Shown: positions 47,880-57,998 of the stretch, one piece after another | How the letters are laid out: the number at the start of each line of letters is the position of its first letter | How positions within the stretch are numbered: the first letter of the stretch is position 1 | From: Thermotoga sp. Ku-13t | GTDB lineage: Bacteria; Thermotogota; Thermotogae; Thermotogales; DSM-5069 | Length of the DNA: 64,000 nt | Reading direction: 5' to 3' | NCBI RefSeq assembly: GCF_011057685.1 | Contig: NZ_LNFY01000010.1 | Span: 124,001 to 188,000 of the forward strand | The notes under the pieces: model-generated | Told to the model about the DNA's origin: nothing | Databases searched by the model: none | Seen by the model: the letters and a program-made list of their open reading frames with translations, nothing else | Position numbers and translations under genes: made by a program

Positions 47880-50084
47880 TCACCAGATTTTCGGTGGGTT
47901 AACGAAGATACGCCAGCCGACCTTTCCCGTTTTGATCAGGACCTCGTTGAGCCTGGACAGAGTTCTCGTAACATCGTTCGTCTTGATCAAAAAGTGGTGC
48001 CTGAATTTGCCTGATCTTTTGAATATCGGATGTTCTACAGGTCCCAGCACGGTTTCACCCTCGAGCGAGTCAACGCAGTATTTTGCGATCTCCCATCCCG
48101 TCTGGGGAAGATCGCTTTCGAGTACCACCTGGATCAGGTCGCAGAACGGAGGATAGTTCACCTCCTGTCTTTTCTTGAGCTCTTCCATGTAGAACTTTTC
48201 GACTTCCTGTTCGAAAACATCTTTCAGGAACGTATCCTGCGGATGGAACGTCTGGATCAGGATCCTGGCTGAATTGAAGTAGTTACGGATCTTTCTGAAC
48301 AGATGAAACATCCTGAGCCTGGTGTTGTAGTCGGGCTGGTTCAGCAAACCGTCGTAATCGAGGATGGATATCAAACCCACTCTGCTCGTGTCGAAGCCAT
48401 GGACGACAAGCTTGCTGCCTATGAGGATATCGATTTCTCCAGCTTGAAGCTTGGCAAACTGTTCCTGAACTTCGAATGGTTCAAACTCCTCCGATTCCAC
48501 CCTTACGATCCTCGCGTTTGGAAAATGGTACTTCATCAGTTTTTCGATCCTCTCCGTGCCGACACCCTTGGGATAGAGTGCCCTGGCGCCGCAGTTTGGA
48601 CACTCGGCCTGAGCTTTCTGCGTGTATCCGCACTGGTGGCATTTGAAGACGTTTTCCGACCTGTGAAAGCTGAGCGTGACATCGCAGTTAGGGCACATCA
48701 GCACGTAGTTACACGCGAAACACAACACGTAAGGTGCAAATCCTTTTCTTCGCACGAGCATTACAACCGAACGACCTTCACACATCGTTTCTTCAACGTT
48801 TCTGATGAGTTCTTCAGAAAGGATGGACTTGCTGTGCCTGACGTCCACGATATTGATGCTCGATTCGTGCGGTTGAGGAACTGAGATTCTGAACCAGTTG
48901 AAACGCTCTCTTCTGTGAAAATCGATGAGCCTTGGTTCGCACGAGGCCAGAACAAGTGGGATGTTTCTCAGTTTCGCTCTCATTTCGATCAGTTCGATCG
49001 CGTCGTACACTGGATCTTCGAACTGGTAGTACGCATCCTCGTCACTTTCCTCAACGACGATCAAACCAAGATTCTTCACCGGCAGAAACGCCGCGATTCT
49101 TGTGCCAATGACCAGCTGAACCGCGCCACTCACCGCATCCAGCCAAACTTTTGCCCTTTGAGATTTCGACATACGTGCGTGATAGACGTTCACGTTCACA
49201 TCGAGGAATCTTCTTATGAAACCTGCGGTCACGTAAGCAAGGGAGGAAAATGGTACTAAGAAGAGCACCGCCTTTCCCTCGTCGACGACGCTCTCGATCA
49301 GTTTGACGATCCTGCGAACGCGCGCTTCCATCGTGTGACCCGTCAGGATGAGGTCGGTTTGTGGCAGGGCCTCCTCTGGGTTCCCCCACTCACGTGAACC
49401 TTCCATGTGCGGCGGTAAAAACTGAGTCAGTTCGATGAGACCTCTTTGCTGCATGTGCCTGAGCTTCTTGGGGTTGATACCGAAAGATTCGACCAGTTGT
49501 TCCACGGTTGCATAGTTGTTGGTCAGCAGATAACCGATCACGTCGTACTCGGTTTCATCGTCAGCGTGGGACAACGCTCTGAGTCCACCTTTAACGACCA
49601 CGTACCATTTCGAGAAGCGGGGTTTCGGCATCTTGCGGCCAAAGCATTTCCTCAGTCGGACGTAACCTCTGTTCAAATAGCCTTTGAGAGTCTTGTGACC
49701 GTAACGTTCCAGAAATTCCTCCAGTGGGAGCGACTCGAAACCGAGCATGGGTGTGAGCGATTCCACGATCGTTTCTGCATAATCATCTATGAACGATGGG
49801 AAGGCGAGATCGAAGAGCAAGCCAGGTGGTGAGAAAAATTTCTCTGAAATGATTCTGATCGCCTCAACGTCGGCCCGGTCCAGGAAACTCGCTCGATCGA
49901 GTCTTTGAGTGATCTCCTTGAGGCTGTGATCGGCGGGTCGATCTGAAGCTCGAACGACGTAACCCATCGTTTTTCTTCCATGAAAGTCGACGAGTACCCG
50001 TTCTCCAGGTTCGAGTGGCTCATGACTCGTATAAGAGTAAAGACAGCGGAGCGGAACTTTTGAGATCGCCAGATCGTACACCAT
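47880..50084 (-). CDS. priA: Primosomal protein N' (PriA) with degenerate helicase motifs
   Basis: A 734-residue PriA that by position and overall alignment should load the replisome at stalled forks. The zinc region is intact, with CFAC, CPNC, CHQC and CPNC pairs between about residues 450 and 495. The ATPase core is degraded: the Walker A site reads LTGHTMEARV where GSGKT is expected, motif II reads VEESDEDAYYQF where DEEH is expected, and the motif VI arginines of the GRAGR type are missing in MFHLFRKIRNYF. The 3'-DNA-binding N-terminus is present. It probably acts without helicase activity. No frameshift is seen, so this is evolved loss, not a broken gene. Confidence 0.93.
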   Translation of the reverse strand: MVYDLAISKVPLRCLYSYTSHEPLEPGERVLVDFHGRKTMGYVVRASDRPADHSLKEITQRLDRASFLDRADVEAIRIISEKFFSPPGLLFDLAFPSFIDDYAETIVESLTPMLGFESLPLEEFLERYGHKTLKGYLNRGYVRLRKCFGRKMPKPRFSKWYVVVKGGLRALSHADDETEYDVIGYLLTNNYATVEQLVESFGINPKKLRHMQQRGLIELTQFLPPHMEGSREWGNPEEALPQTDLILTGHTMEARVRRIVKLIESVVDEGKAVLFLVPFSSLAYVTAGFIRRFLDVNVNVYHARMSKSQRAKVWLDAVSGAVQLVIGTRIAAFLPVKNLGLIVVEESDEDAYYQFEDPVYDAIELIEMRAKLRNIPLVLASCEPRLIDFHRRERFNWFRISVPQPHESSINIVDVRHSKSILSEELIRNVEETMCEGRSVVMLVRRKGFAPYVLCFACNYVLMCPNCDVTLSFHRSENVFKCHQCGYTQKAQAECPNCGARALYPKGVGTERIEKLMKYHFPNARIVRVESEEFEPFEVQEQFAKLQAGEIDILIGSKLVVHGFDTSRVGLISILDYDGLLNQPDYNTRLRMFHLFRKIRNYFNSARILIQTFHPQDTFLKDVFEQEVEKFYMEELKKRQEVNYPPFCDLIQVVLESDLPQTGWEIAKYCVDSLEGETVLGPVEHPIFKRSGKFRHHFLIKTNDVTRTLSRLNEVLIKTGKVGWRIFVNPPKIW

Positions 50085-50089
50085 GTGGT

Positions 50090-50311
50090 TCAGGATTGAG
50101 TGCCCCGCACCCAGATCGTCTTGTTACCGTCGATGATCGCTTTTATCTCCTGGGGGATGCTTATATCACAGCTTTTGATGATCTCTATGATGAGATCTAC
50201 GGGGATCGATGTGTCGATCCATATCTCGGAAACGTCCGCACGGTCTTTTTCCCTCAGAGCTATCTGTGTCAAGCTCTTTTCTATCGCTCGTGCGTATTTC
50301 TCGAGGTCCAT
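50090..50311 (-). CDS. Unknown 73-residue protein
   Basis: I do not recognise this small protein. It starts DLEKYARAIEKSLTQIAL with a likely amphipathic helix, then has IPVDLIIEIIKSCDI and ends GNKTIWVRGTQS. ATG at 50311 has GGAGG at 7 bases; the upstream GTG overlaps the pyrR stop. Tight spacing (2 bases after pyrR, 5 before priA) supports a translated gene. It does not look like RpoZ, which often lies near these genes in other bacteria. Confidence 0.65.
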   Translation of the reverse strand: MDLEKYARAIEKSLTQIALREKDRADVSEIWIDTSIPVDLIIEIIKSCDISIPQEIKAIIDGNKTIWVRGTQS

Positions 50312-50313
50312 TC

Positions 50314-51686
<1,373 letters not shown>

Positions 51687-52762
51687 AAACTTCAGCCACC
51701 TCCTTTCTCATCTCCTCGAGTCCACCATCCATTATAGCTTTTCTCACACGTTCCATGAACCTGAACATGAAATAAAGGTTGTGGTAGGTCAGGAGCATTC
51801 CTGCGAGTGTCTCTCCTCTGTTGAACAGGTGGTGCACGTAAGATCTAGTGTGACTTTTACACACCAGACAGTCACAGCGGGGATCTATGGGTGAAAGATC
51901 CTTTCTGTACTGGGACGATTTTATGTTGATTCTCCCCTCAGAGGTCAGCGCCGCTCCGTGACGTGCCAGTCGCGTCGGATAGACGCTGTCGAACATATCT
52001 ACTCCGAGTGATACCAGCTCGATGATCGTTCTCGGAGAGCCACCACCCATGAAGTACCTGGGTTTATCTTCTGGCAATTCCGATATCGTTGCGTATGCAA
52101 GCTGGAGCGTCATCTCGAAAGGTTCTCCCAGGCTCAGACCTCCTATGGCAAAACCGTCGAAATCCATTTGAGAAAGATGCCTCGCACTGGCTTTCCTGAG
52201 ATCTTCGAACGCCCCACCCTGAGCGATCGCAAAAAGCAACTGTCCCTCCCTGACACCGTGTCTGAGACATTTCTCTGCCCATGCGTGGGTCCTCTTCGTT
52301 GCCTCCAAGGCTTCCGTGTAGCTGGCATCTATGGCGGGGCAGTGATCCAGAACCATTACAATGTCTGAACCGAGGATCATTTGGATGTCCATTGACAGTT
52401 CGGGTGTCAGGAACAGTTTCGAACCGTCGTATGGGGAAACGAAAATCACACCGTCGTCGGAGACCTTTCTGAAGTTCTTCAGGCTGAACATCTGGAATCC
52501 TCCACTGTCCGTGAGGATTCCTCCGTCCCACGACATGAACCTGTGCAGACCCCCGTGCAGCTCTATGACGTCCAGGCCGGGTCTCACGGCCACATGGTAA
52601 GCGTTCGCCAGAATTATGGTTGCGCCGATCTTTTTCAGCTCATCGCTCCTCATGAGCTTCACATTGGCGTTCGTACCGACAGGCATAAAAATCGGAGTTT
52701 CGAACGCTCCGTGTGAGGTTTTTATTCTCCCAAGTCTCGCTGCACCGTTCTTATAAACCACT

Positions 52763-53401
52763 TCAAACTTCGATTCCCGCGCGTTGCTTGGCGCTCTCTC
52801 TGACATCTCTTAAAGCTCCCTCCACTTCACCAGTGAACGTTCTGAGTTCATGTTTCATGTTTTCAACGAAGGCCTCATCTTTTATCGATTTGAGATTTAT
52901 CAAAACATTCGCCTTCGCGGCCTGGAACGCCCCGTAGGCGAGTTCTGCGGCGCTGACTGCGTCCGATATGGCGTTGACGTTTCCCCATTTGGCGACCGCC
53001 TGGGCAGTTTTGACGACATCTCTGGAATATCTGCAGATTTCGTAAGGAACCTGTGCGGCATGTTTCAACGCTTCCTGTATGCACTTTTTCCTTTTCTCTT
53101 TCTCCTCTTCCGTCTCCTTGGGCATTCTGTACGCATTCATGACCTCGTCGAAAGCTTTCGCGTCCGCTTCAGACAATTCTAGCAGTGCGTGCCTGATTTC
53201 CTCCATCTCCTCGGTCACGCGTTCCATTTCTGCATGCCAGTCTGCATAATCTTGCCTGCTCAACGTCAGCTGGGCCACCATTTCGTTCAAGGCGGCAGCC
53301 AAACACGCCACGATGGCACTCACAGCCCCTCCACCAGGCGTCGGACTCTTGTCGGCCACTCTCTCCACGAAGTCTCTGATCTGCATCTTTTCAAAACTCA
53401 T
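52763..53401 (-). CDS. Formiminotetrahydrofolate cyclodeaminase family protein
   Basis: A 212-residue all-helical protein matching the cyclodeaminase domain of FTCD, found also as a stand-alone protein near folate genes. The signature DKSPTPGGGAVSA and the middle KHAAQVPYEICRY are typical. It would release ammonia from formimino-THF to give methenyl-THF, but no formiminotransferase is seen. It overlaps deoC by 4 bases and tgt by 44 bases. Confidence 0.9.
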   Translation of the reverse strand: MSFEKMQIRDFVERVADKSPTPGGGAVSAIVACLAAALNEMVAQLTLSRQDYADWHAEMERVTEEMEEIRHALLELSEADAKAFDEVMNAYRMPKETEEEKEKRKKCIQEALKHAAQVPYEICRYSRDVVKTAQAVAKWGNVNAISDAVSAAELAYGAFQAAKANVLINLKSIKDEAFVENMKHELRTFTGEVEGALRDVRESAKQRAGIEV

Positions 53402-54138
53402 CTCGAAACCCCCTCTTTCACTATGTTAACACCAGAACTGGTTCCGATCCTGCAGGCGCCGGCGAGCAACATCTGCACCGCCTGCTGGTAAGTTCTTATG
53501 CCACCGGACGCCTTGACACCGAGCTCTGGAACGCACCATTTCATGAGATGGACATCTTCTACTACCGCTCCAGCCGGACCAAATCCGGTGGACGTTTTGA
53601 CGAACTGAGCGCCTGCAAGTTTTGCAATGACACAGGCCGCGATCTTTTCTTCCTGCGTCAGATAACACGTTTCGATGATGACCTTCACGGACTTTCCCTG
53701 ACTCGCTTCGACGACGGATCTGATATCCTCGTAGACGTATTTGTAGTCCTTCGATTTGATCATGGGAATACTCAACACCATGTCGAGCTCATCGGCACCG
53801 AGTTCGACTAGCTCCTCAGCTTCTCTCGCTTTGCAGTACTGGGTGTTCGTGCCCAGCGGGAATCCTACAACGCTGACCACTTTCACGTTCGAACCTTTGA
53901 GACGTTCCACCGCCCGCCTGACGTACACGGGACTGACACATACACCGTAGAATCCGTACTCGACAGCTTCATCGCAGAGCCTATCTATCTCCTCCTCTGT
54001 GGCTGTAGGCCTCAAAAGTGTGTGCTCTATCGCGGACGTAACCTCCTGAACACCGATGTTCCTCTGCGGCAGCTCAAAGCGGTAGTATTTCTGATATTCG
54101 ACTATCCTTTCTTCTATTTTTTCTTCGAGACTGCTCAA
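53398..54138 (-). CDS. deoC: Deoxyribose-phosphate aldolase
   Basis: A 246-residue TIM-barrel aldolase splitting 2-deoxyribose 5-phosphate into glyceraldehyde 3-phosphate and acetaldehyde. The Schiff-base lysine lies in FVKTSTGFGPAG and the other active-site lysine in GVKASGGIRT; CVSPVYV is conserved. About 30 extra N-terminal residues form a helix, as in thermophilic homologues. It follows the HD protein by 12 bases. Confidence 0.96.
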   Translation of the reverse strand: MSSLEEKIEERIVEYQKYYRFELPQRNIGVQEVTSAIEHTLLRPTATEEEIDRLCDEAVEYGFYGVCVSPVYVRRAVERLKGSNVKVVSVVGFPLGTNTQYCKAREAEELVELGADELDMVLSIPMIKSKDYKYVYEDIRSVVEASQGKSVKVIIETCYLTQEEKIAACVIAKLAGAQFVKTSTGFGPAGAVVEDVHLMKWCVPELGVKASGGIRTYQQAVQMLLAGACRIGTSSGVNIVKEGVSR

Positions 54139-54150
54139 TTTTTCACCCCC

Positions 54151-54699
54151 TCACAAACCGAGATCTTCCTTGATCGCCTTCATGGCATTGAGTGATATGT
54201 CAAAGAATTCATCCAGTGAGAGGCCCATCTCTTCACATTTCATCATCTGTTCTCTGCTTGCCCCCTTGGCGAAAAGTTTCTCTTTGAACCTTCGTTTCAG
54301 AAAATCCACATCGACGACTGATAAGGATTTTTCGGGGTTAATGAGCGCAGCCGCAACTATGAAACCGGACGTCGGGTCGGCGGCGTAGATGGCTTTTTCC
54401 ATCAAAGTTTCTCGTTCTTTCTTTTCACAGTGAGCAAGTATCGCGTCCAGAACTTGCCTTGGAACGTCGTAAGATTGAAGAATTTCGACAGTCTTGAACC
54501 CGTGCAACTCAGGTTTATCCTTCGTGTATTCGTAGTCCAGATCGTGGAGCAAACCCGCAAGACCCCAGAGATCTTTGTCCTGGCCGAACCTTCGTGCTAA
54601 AGCTTTCATGATCGCTTCCACCGCCAGACAGTGTTTCACCAGGTTCTTCGTTTTCACATGCTCGTTCAACAGGTTCAAAGCCGTCTGCCTGTCAAGCAT
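54151..54699 (-). CDS. HD-domain hydrolase family protein
   Basis: A 182-residue HD protein. Motifs are the N-terminal His in LVKHCLAVE, GLLHDLDYE (the HD pair) and the later His region LAHCEKKERE. Such small HD proteins are phosphohydrolases or nucleotidases with unknown substrates. I set the start at ATG 54699 (MLDRQTALNLL), eight bases after GGGAGGG. It starts 4 bases after the stop of the unknown gene upstream. Confidence 0.85.
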   Translation of the reverse strand: MLDRQTALNLLNEHVKTKNLVKHCLAVEAIMKALARRFGQDKDLWGLAGLLHDLDYEYTKDKPELHGFKTVEILQSYDVPRQVLDAILAHCEKKERETLMEKAIYAADPTSGFIVAAALINPEKSLSVVDVDFLKRRFKEKLFAKGASREQMMKCEEMGLSLDEFFDISLNAMKAIKEDLGL

Positions 54700-54703
54700 T
54701 CGT

Positions 54704-55897
54704 TCAACCCTCCCAAAGGCATGTGTTCTTACAGTGTCTCTCTCCGAAGTAAAGCCTAAGATACTCCGGGTCTTTGAAGAACAACCGCACATCGGAAGAA
54801 GACAGTGTCCTGAACAAGCCTTCCAGTTCTTCCTCCTTGGAAACGATCTTGAAACCTTTCTGGAATTTGCGCGGCTCGATCACGTTTCTTATCAGTGGTG
54901 GCTTGTCTTCGAGATTCGCTTCAACGTAGGATATCTCACCAACACTGTTGAACAGAGCCCTCATGTGTTCAAAACTCTTTGCCGGATCGTTCCTCAGGTT
55001 CACACTCGCGAGGACTAACCTGGCCATGGGATCTCTCGTGACGATCTGCTCGAGCAAGGTCTGATTCACTTCTTCGCCCTTGATGAATTTCAAAGCTTCG
55101 TTGTATATGAGCAATCTCGGACAATAAGGAAAGAGCTTCGTTACTCTGCCAGCACCCATCGTAGAAATGTACTGCGCACAGGCGAAATTTCTTTTTTCCA
55201 GCACGCTTGCCACTTTCAAAAGTTTTTCTTCCGCTTCCACGAGTGCTGAAACTATCAGAAGCATGGACTTGTAGCCATCTTTCGAAACGCAGCTGGCGAA
55301 CGTCGAAGAGTCGATCTGACCATCTCTGTAGGCTTCGAGCACCAGCTGGGCGTAAGGATCTTTCGATAGATCGACATAGATTTGAAACAACTTGGCAGCC
55401 TCGATGAACTTCCCAAAGGCCAAAAAAACTTCTGAAGCGGCTATGTAGGTGAGCGCGTGGGCTGGGTAACTCTTAAGCAGCTGAATCGTGTCCTTTATGA
55501 CGTCTGGATCCATCGAATACAGCTCGCTCAGGACCCTCAACGAGTCGAGGTGAACAGAACTGTGCCCGAGCGTTTCGAGCTTTTCTTTCCTCAGGAACTT
55601 GATCAAGTTCACCAGCACACTCCTGTGTTCCTCGTCTCTCACCGTGTGAAGCCTTCTCTGCAGAGATTTTTGAACGAGATCATCGGAAACGCCATAAGCG
55701 AAGTGGTTCAGATCGTGAACAGACCAGATTCTTTCCACAGGCAGATCTATGTCGGGTTCGAGCTCTATCTTCAACTGCTCGGGCTGTTTCTTCACTTCGG
55801 TGCGGCGCTCTCGCAGAATGCCTTTTTTCCTGAGCTCCTTCTCCATCTCTTCCTTCAAACGCAAAAGGTTCAGGATCCTTTCGTCCTGTTCCTGCAC
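54704..55897 (-). CDS. Unknown helical (TPR-like) protein
   Basis: I cannot name this protein of about 397 residues. It has a charged N-terminal helix with EEMEKELRKKGILRERR, an acidic linker and then repeated helical pairs, for example SYPAHALTYIAASEVFLAFGKF and EAAKLFQIYVDLSKD, that read like TPR or Sel1-type solenoids. GTG at 55897 has GGAGTGGAGA before it and is preferred; TTG at 55948, right after the radC stop, lacks a ribosome binding site. No signal peptide or membrane helix. It may scaffold other proteins. Confidence 0.65.
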   Translation of the reverse strand: MQEQDERILNLLRLKEEMEKELRKKGILRERRTEVKKQPEQLKIELEPDIDLPVERIWSVHDLNHFAYGVSDDLVQKSLQRRLHTVRDEEHRSVLVNLIKFLRKEKLETLGHSSVHLDSLRVLSELYSMDPDVIKDTIQLLKSYPAHALTYIAASEVFLAFGKFIEAAKLFQIYVDLSKDPYAQLVLEAYRDGQIDSSTFASCVSKDGYKSMLLIVSALVEAEEKLLKVASVLEKRNFACAQYISTMGAGRVTKLFPYCPRLLIYNEALKFIKGEEVNQTLLEQIVTRDPMARLVLASVNLRNDPAKSFEHMRALFNSVGEISYVEANLEDKPPLIRNVIEPRKFQKGFKIVSKEEELEGLFRTLSSSDVRLFFKDPEYLRLYFGERHCKNTCLWEG

Positions 55898-55948
55898 GAT
55901 TCTCCACTCCAGTTTTATTCTTTCATCGCCAATTTTATCACAACTCAA

Positions 55949-56608
55949 TCAGTTTTCGCTGATCTTTCTCGCTGCTCTGAAACTGTAATAGCTGTTTCTG
56001 CCAATTATGACGTGATCCACAAGTTTTATGCCCAAGATGCGTCCGGCTTCAACCATGCTCAGTGTGATCGTCTCATCGTCTCTGCTGGGAGAAGGATCAC
56101 CGGATGGGTGGTTGTGCACGAGGATCAGGGCGTTGGCGTTCGCGCGCACGGCGAGTCGAAAAACATCTCTAGGGTGCAGGAGCGTTTGGTTGTTCGTGCC
56201 AACGGTTACATCGCTGTAAGTGATCAGGGAAAGTTTGCTATCAAGGAGTAAAACGCGTGCGATCTCCTTATCATACAACCTCATGTCGTGGCAGAATTCG
56301 AATACGGCTGTAGGATTGGTCAAAACTGTCCGTGGTTTTGCGAGTTCTGTGTAAAGACGCTTCCCAAGCTCGAGTGCGGCCTTGACACTTGCTGCTTTCG
56401 CCAGTCCCACACCGTCTATGGCTGCTATTTCTTCGAGCGACGCGTTCGACAAAGCTCTCAACGAACCATCGAACCTGTGGATGATTTCCTGTGCCAGCTC
56501 GTACACACTCTTGCCTTTTTTGCCAGTTCTCAGAATTATGGCAAGGAGTTCTTCGATCGACAGACCTTCGGAACCAGCGGCTTTCATTCTCTCACGTGGT
56601 TTCAACAC
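55949..56608 (-). CDS. radC: RadC/YsxA family JAB1/MPN-domain protein
   Basis: A 219-residue RadC-type protein. The N-terminal helix-hairpin-helix region is seen at LKPRERMKAAGSEGLSIEELLAI, and the JAMM metal motif at VHNHPSGDPSPSRDD. RadC is not the DNA repair factor once supposed and its activity is not settled. GTG at 56608 is the start, 7 bases after GGGGG, overlapping the maf end by 17 bases. Confidence 0.93.
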   Translation of the reverse strand: MLKPRERMKAAGSEGLSIEELLAIILRTGKKGKSVYELAQEIIHRFDGSLRALSNASLEEIAAIDGVGLAKAASVKAALELGKRLYTELAKPRTVLTNPTAVFEFCHDMRLYDKEIARVLLLDSKLSLITYSDVTVGTNNQTLLHPRDVFRLAVRANANALILVHNHPSGDPSPSRDDETITLSMVEAGRILGIKLVDHVIIGRNSYYSFRAARKISEN

Positions 56609-57161
56609 GCCATATCCCCCTCGAATACAGATAATTCCAGACCTCGTAAACTGGTAGGCCAATGACAACGTACGGATCTCCAACCACACGTTCAACAAAG
56701 ACTGCTCCGATGTCCTGGAGCCCGTAAGAACCAGCTTTGTCCAGTGAGTATCTCGAGGAGTAGAAAAAAACGAAATCCGAGGGAACATCCCTGAATTTCA
56801 CGCTCGCAGACTTGAGATTGAGCCACGTTTCATGTTCGCTCACTATTGCGACCGCAGTGTGTACCTGGTGCCACCGACCCATGAGTTTGAGCAATTGCTC
56901 ACGCGCTTCGAACTCGTCCGATGGTTTACCCAGTATTTCGCCATCCAGATCGACTACCGTGTCGGCGGCGATGACCAGGGCGTCTCTGTTGCTTTCAAAA
57001 ACGCTCACGGCTTTGAGCAATGCAAGTTTTTCGACTGTTTCCTGGGGTGTGGAAAAGTGTGGTTCGTCAACCTTCGGTGTGATGATTTCGAATCTTTCAA
57101 GTATCATTCCCATTATCTGTGCTCTCCTGGGCGACGCTGAAGCCAGAATTATCCTTCGCAC
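56592..57161 (-). CDS. maf: Maf/Ham1-like nucleoside triphosphate pyrophosphatase
   Basis: A 189-residue Maf protein, a house-cleaning pyrophosphatase for dTTP/UTP or modified pyrimidine triphosphates. Motifs include ILASASPRRAQIM and VIAADTVVDLDGEILGKP, with the ARE Q/H-type RWHQVHT segment and the late QDIGAVFVERVVGDPYVVIGLP. It overlaps the membrane protein gene upstream by 65 bases and radC downstream by 17. Confidence 0.94.
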   Translation of the reverse strand: MRRIILASASPRRAQIMGMILERFEIITPKVDEPHFSTPQETVEKLALLKAVSVFESNRDALVIAADTVVDLDGEILGKPSDEFEAREQLLKLMGRWHQVHTAVAIVSEHETWLNLKSASVKFRDVPSDFVFFYSSRYSLDKAGSYGLQDIGAVFVERVVGDPYVVIGLPVYEVWNYLYSRGIWRVETT

Positions 57162-57633
57162 GTCTCACCACTCTCTCTGCCAGATAAGCGTTGAGAATCG
57201 CTCCAGGTACACCGAGAAAAAGCATTTGTGGAAGGATGAGCAGGAAAGACCAGCTTTTTATACTCATGGCACCGACGAGTGCCTGTACCACATTGTTGGC
57301 AACACTGCCAAGAACGCTGATGCCGACCAGCCCAAATATGGAAGTCTTGTAAGCGACGTATTCGCTCGTCGCAGCTGCTACCGAGCCTGCCACAGACATG
57401 AGAGACACAATGCTGAAGAGCCTTCCAGTGATAAGGGAACCAACGACGCTCTTCAGAAAGCTCACGGCTAAAACCGTCTTGAAGTCATACAGCATCACCG
57501 CAACCAGAACAACCAGGTTTGATAAACCCCAGCGACCGTAAGGCAGCGGGAACGGTATGAAGGTTTCAAGAAAATAGATGATACTGCCGAGGGAGGCGAG
57601 GGACGAAATTAAAGCCATCCTTCGAACGTTCAC
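57097..57633 (-). CDS. Gx transporter / heptaprenyl diphosphate synthase component I-like membrane protein
   Basis: A 178-residue protein with about five membrane helices and the family start LETFIPFPLPYGRWGLSNLVVL. It belongs to the group annotated heptaprenyl diphosphate synthase component I or Gx transporter, which often lies beside NusG-II and ApbE genes, as here. It may import or handle a quinone-like or flavin-related substrate; this is inference from context. GTG at 57633 overlaps the NusG-II stop (GTGA), and the end overlaps maf by 65 bases. Confidence 0.8.
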   Translation of the reverse strand: MNVRRMALISSLASLGSIIYFLETFIPFPLPYGRWGLSNLVVLVAVMLYDFKTVLAVSFLKSVVGSLITGRLFSIVSLMSVAGSVAAATSEYVAYKTSIFGLVGISVLGSVANNVVQALVGAMSIKSWSFLLILPQMLFLGVPGAILNAYLAERVVRRAKDNSGFSVAQESTDNGNDT

Positions 57634-57998
57634 CAGGTCATCACATCCACGCCTTCGCTGGAAATCTTTCTAAACTTTATGAGCACTTTATTGGGTACGC
57701 AGATGATCACACCGCCAGGTCCTACACGCCCAGTCTTCTCACAGATTTTCAGAGGGCAATTGGCATCTTCGACATGAACCTTTTGACCGTCGAAGATCAC
57801 TTTCATCAAGTATTTGCCGCCATCGTAAAGCTCGTACGATCCGGCTGTTCTGATCCGCATGGACAGTTTCCCGCCAACGAAAATTTCAACTGTTTGAGCA
57901 TCTCGAGTTCTTCCCCAGTAAAGACCAAGAAAAACTGCCACCAGTGATATGATGAGAAAAAGATCACGCTTCTTGAAGAGCTTATCGCGTTTGTTCAT
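57630..57998 (-). CDS. Membrane-anchored NusG domain II protein
   Basis: A 122-residue protein with one N-terminal helix (about residues 13-29) and a NusG-II type domain (PF07009-like) on the outer side. It carries VEIFVGGKLSMRI, YLMKVIFDGQKVHVEDANCPLKICE and the GRVGPGGVIICVPNK end. The Cys pair in CPLKIC is conserved in such proteins. They occur next to ApbE and Gx transporter genes and are thought to assist extracytoplasmic flavinylated proteins; the function is inference. It overlaps apbE by 17 bases and the next gene by 4. Confidence 0.85.
   Translation of the reverse strand: MNKRDKLFKKRDLFLIISLVAVFLGLYWGRTRDAQTVEIFVGGKLSMRIRTAGSYELYDGGKYLMKVIFDGQKVHVEDANCPLKICEKTGRVGPGGVIICVPNKVLIKFRKISSEGVDVMTW

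Noticed and set aside
50090-50311. RpoZ (omega subunit) at this place
   Set aside because: The size is similar, but the sequence has none of the omega features, so I left it unnamed.
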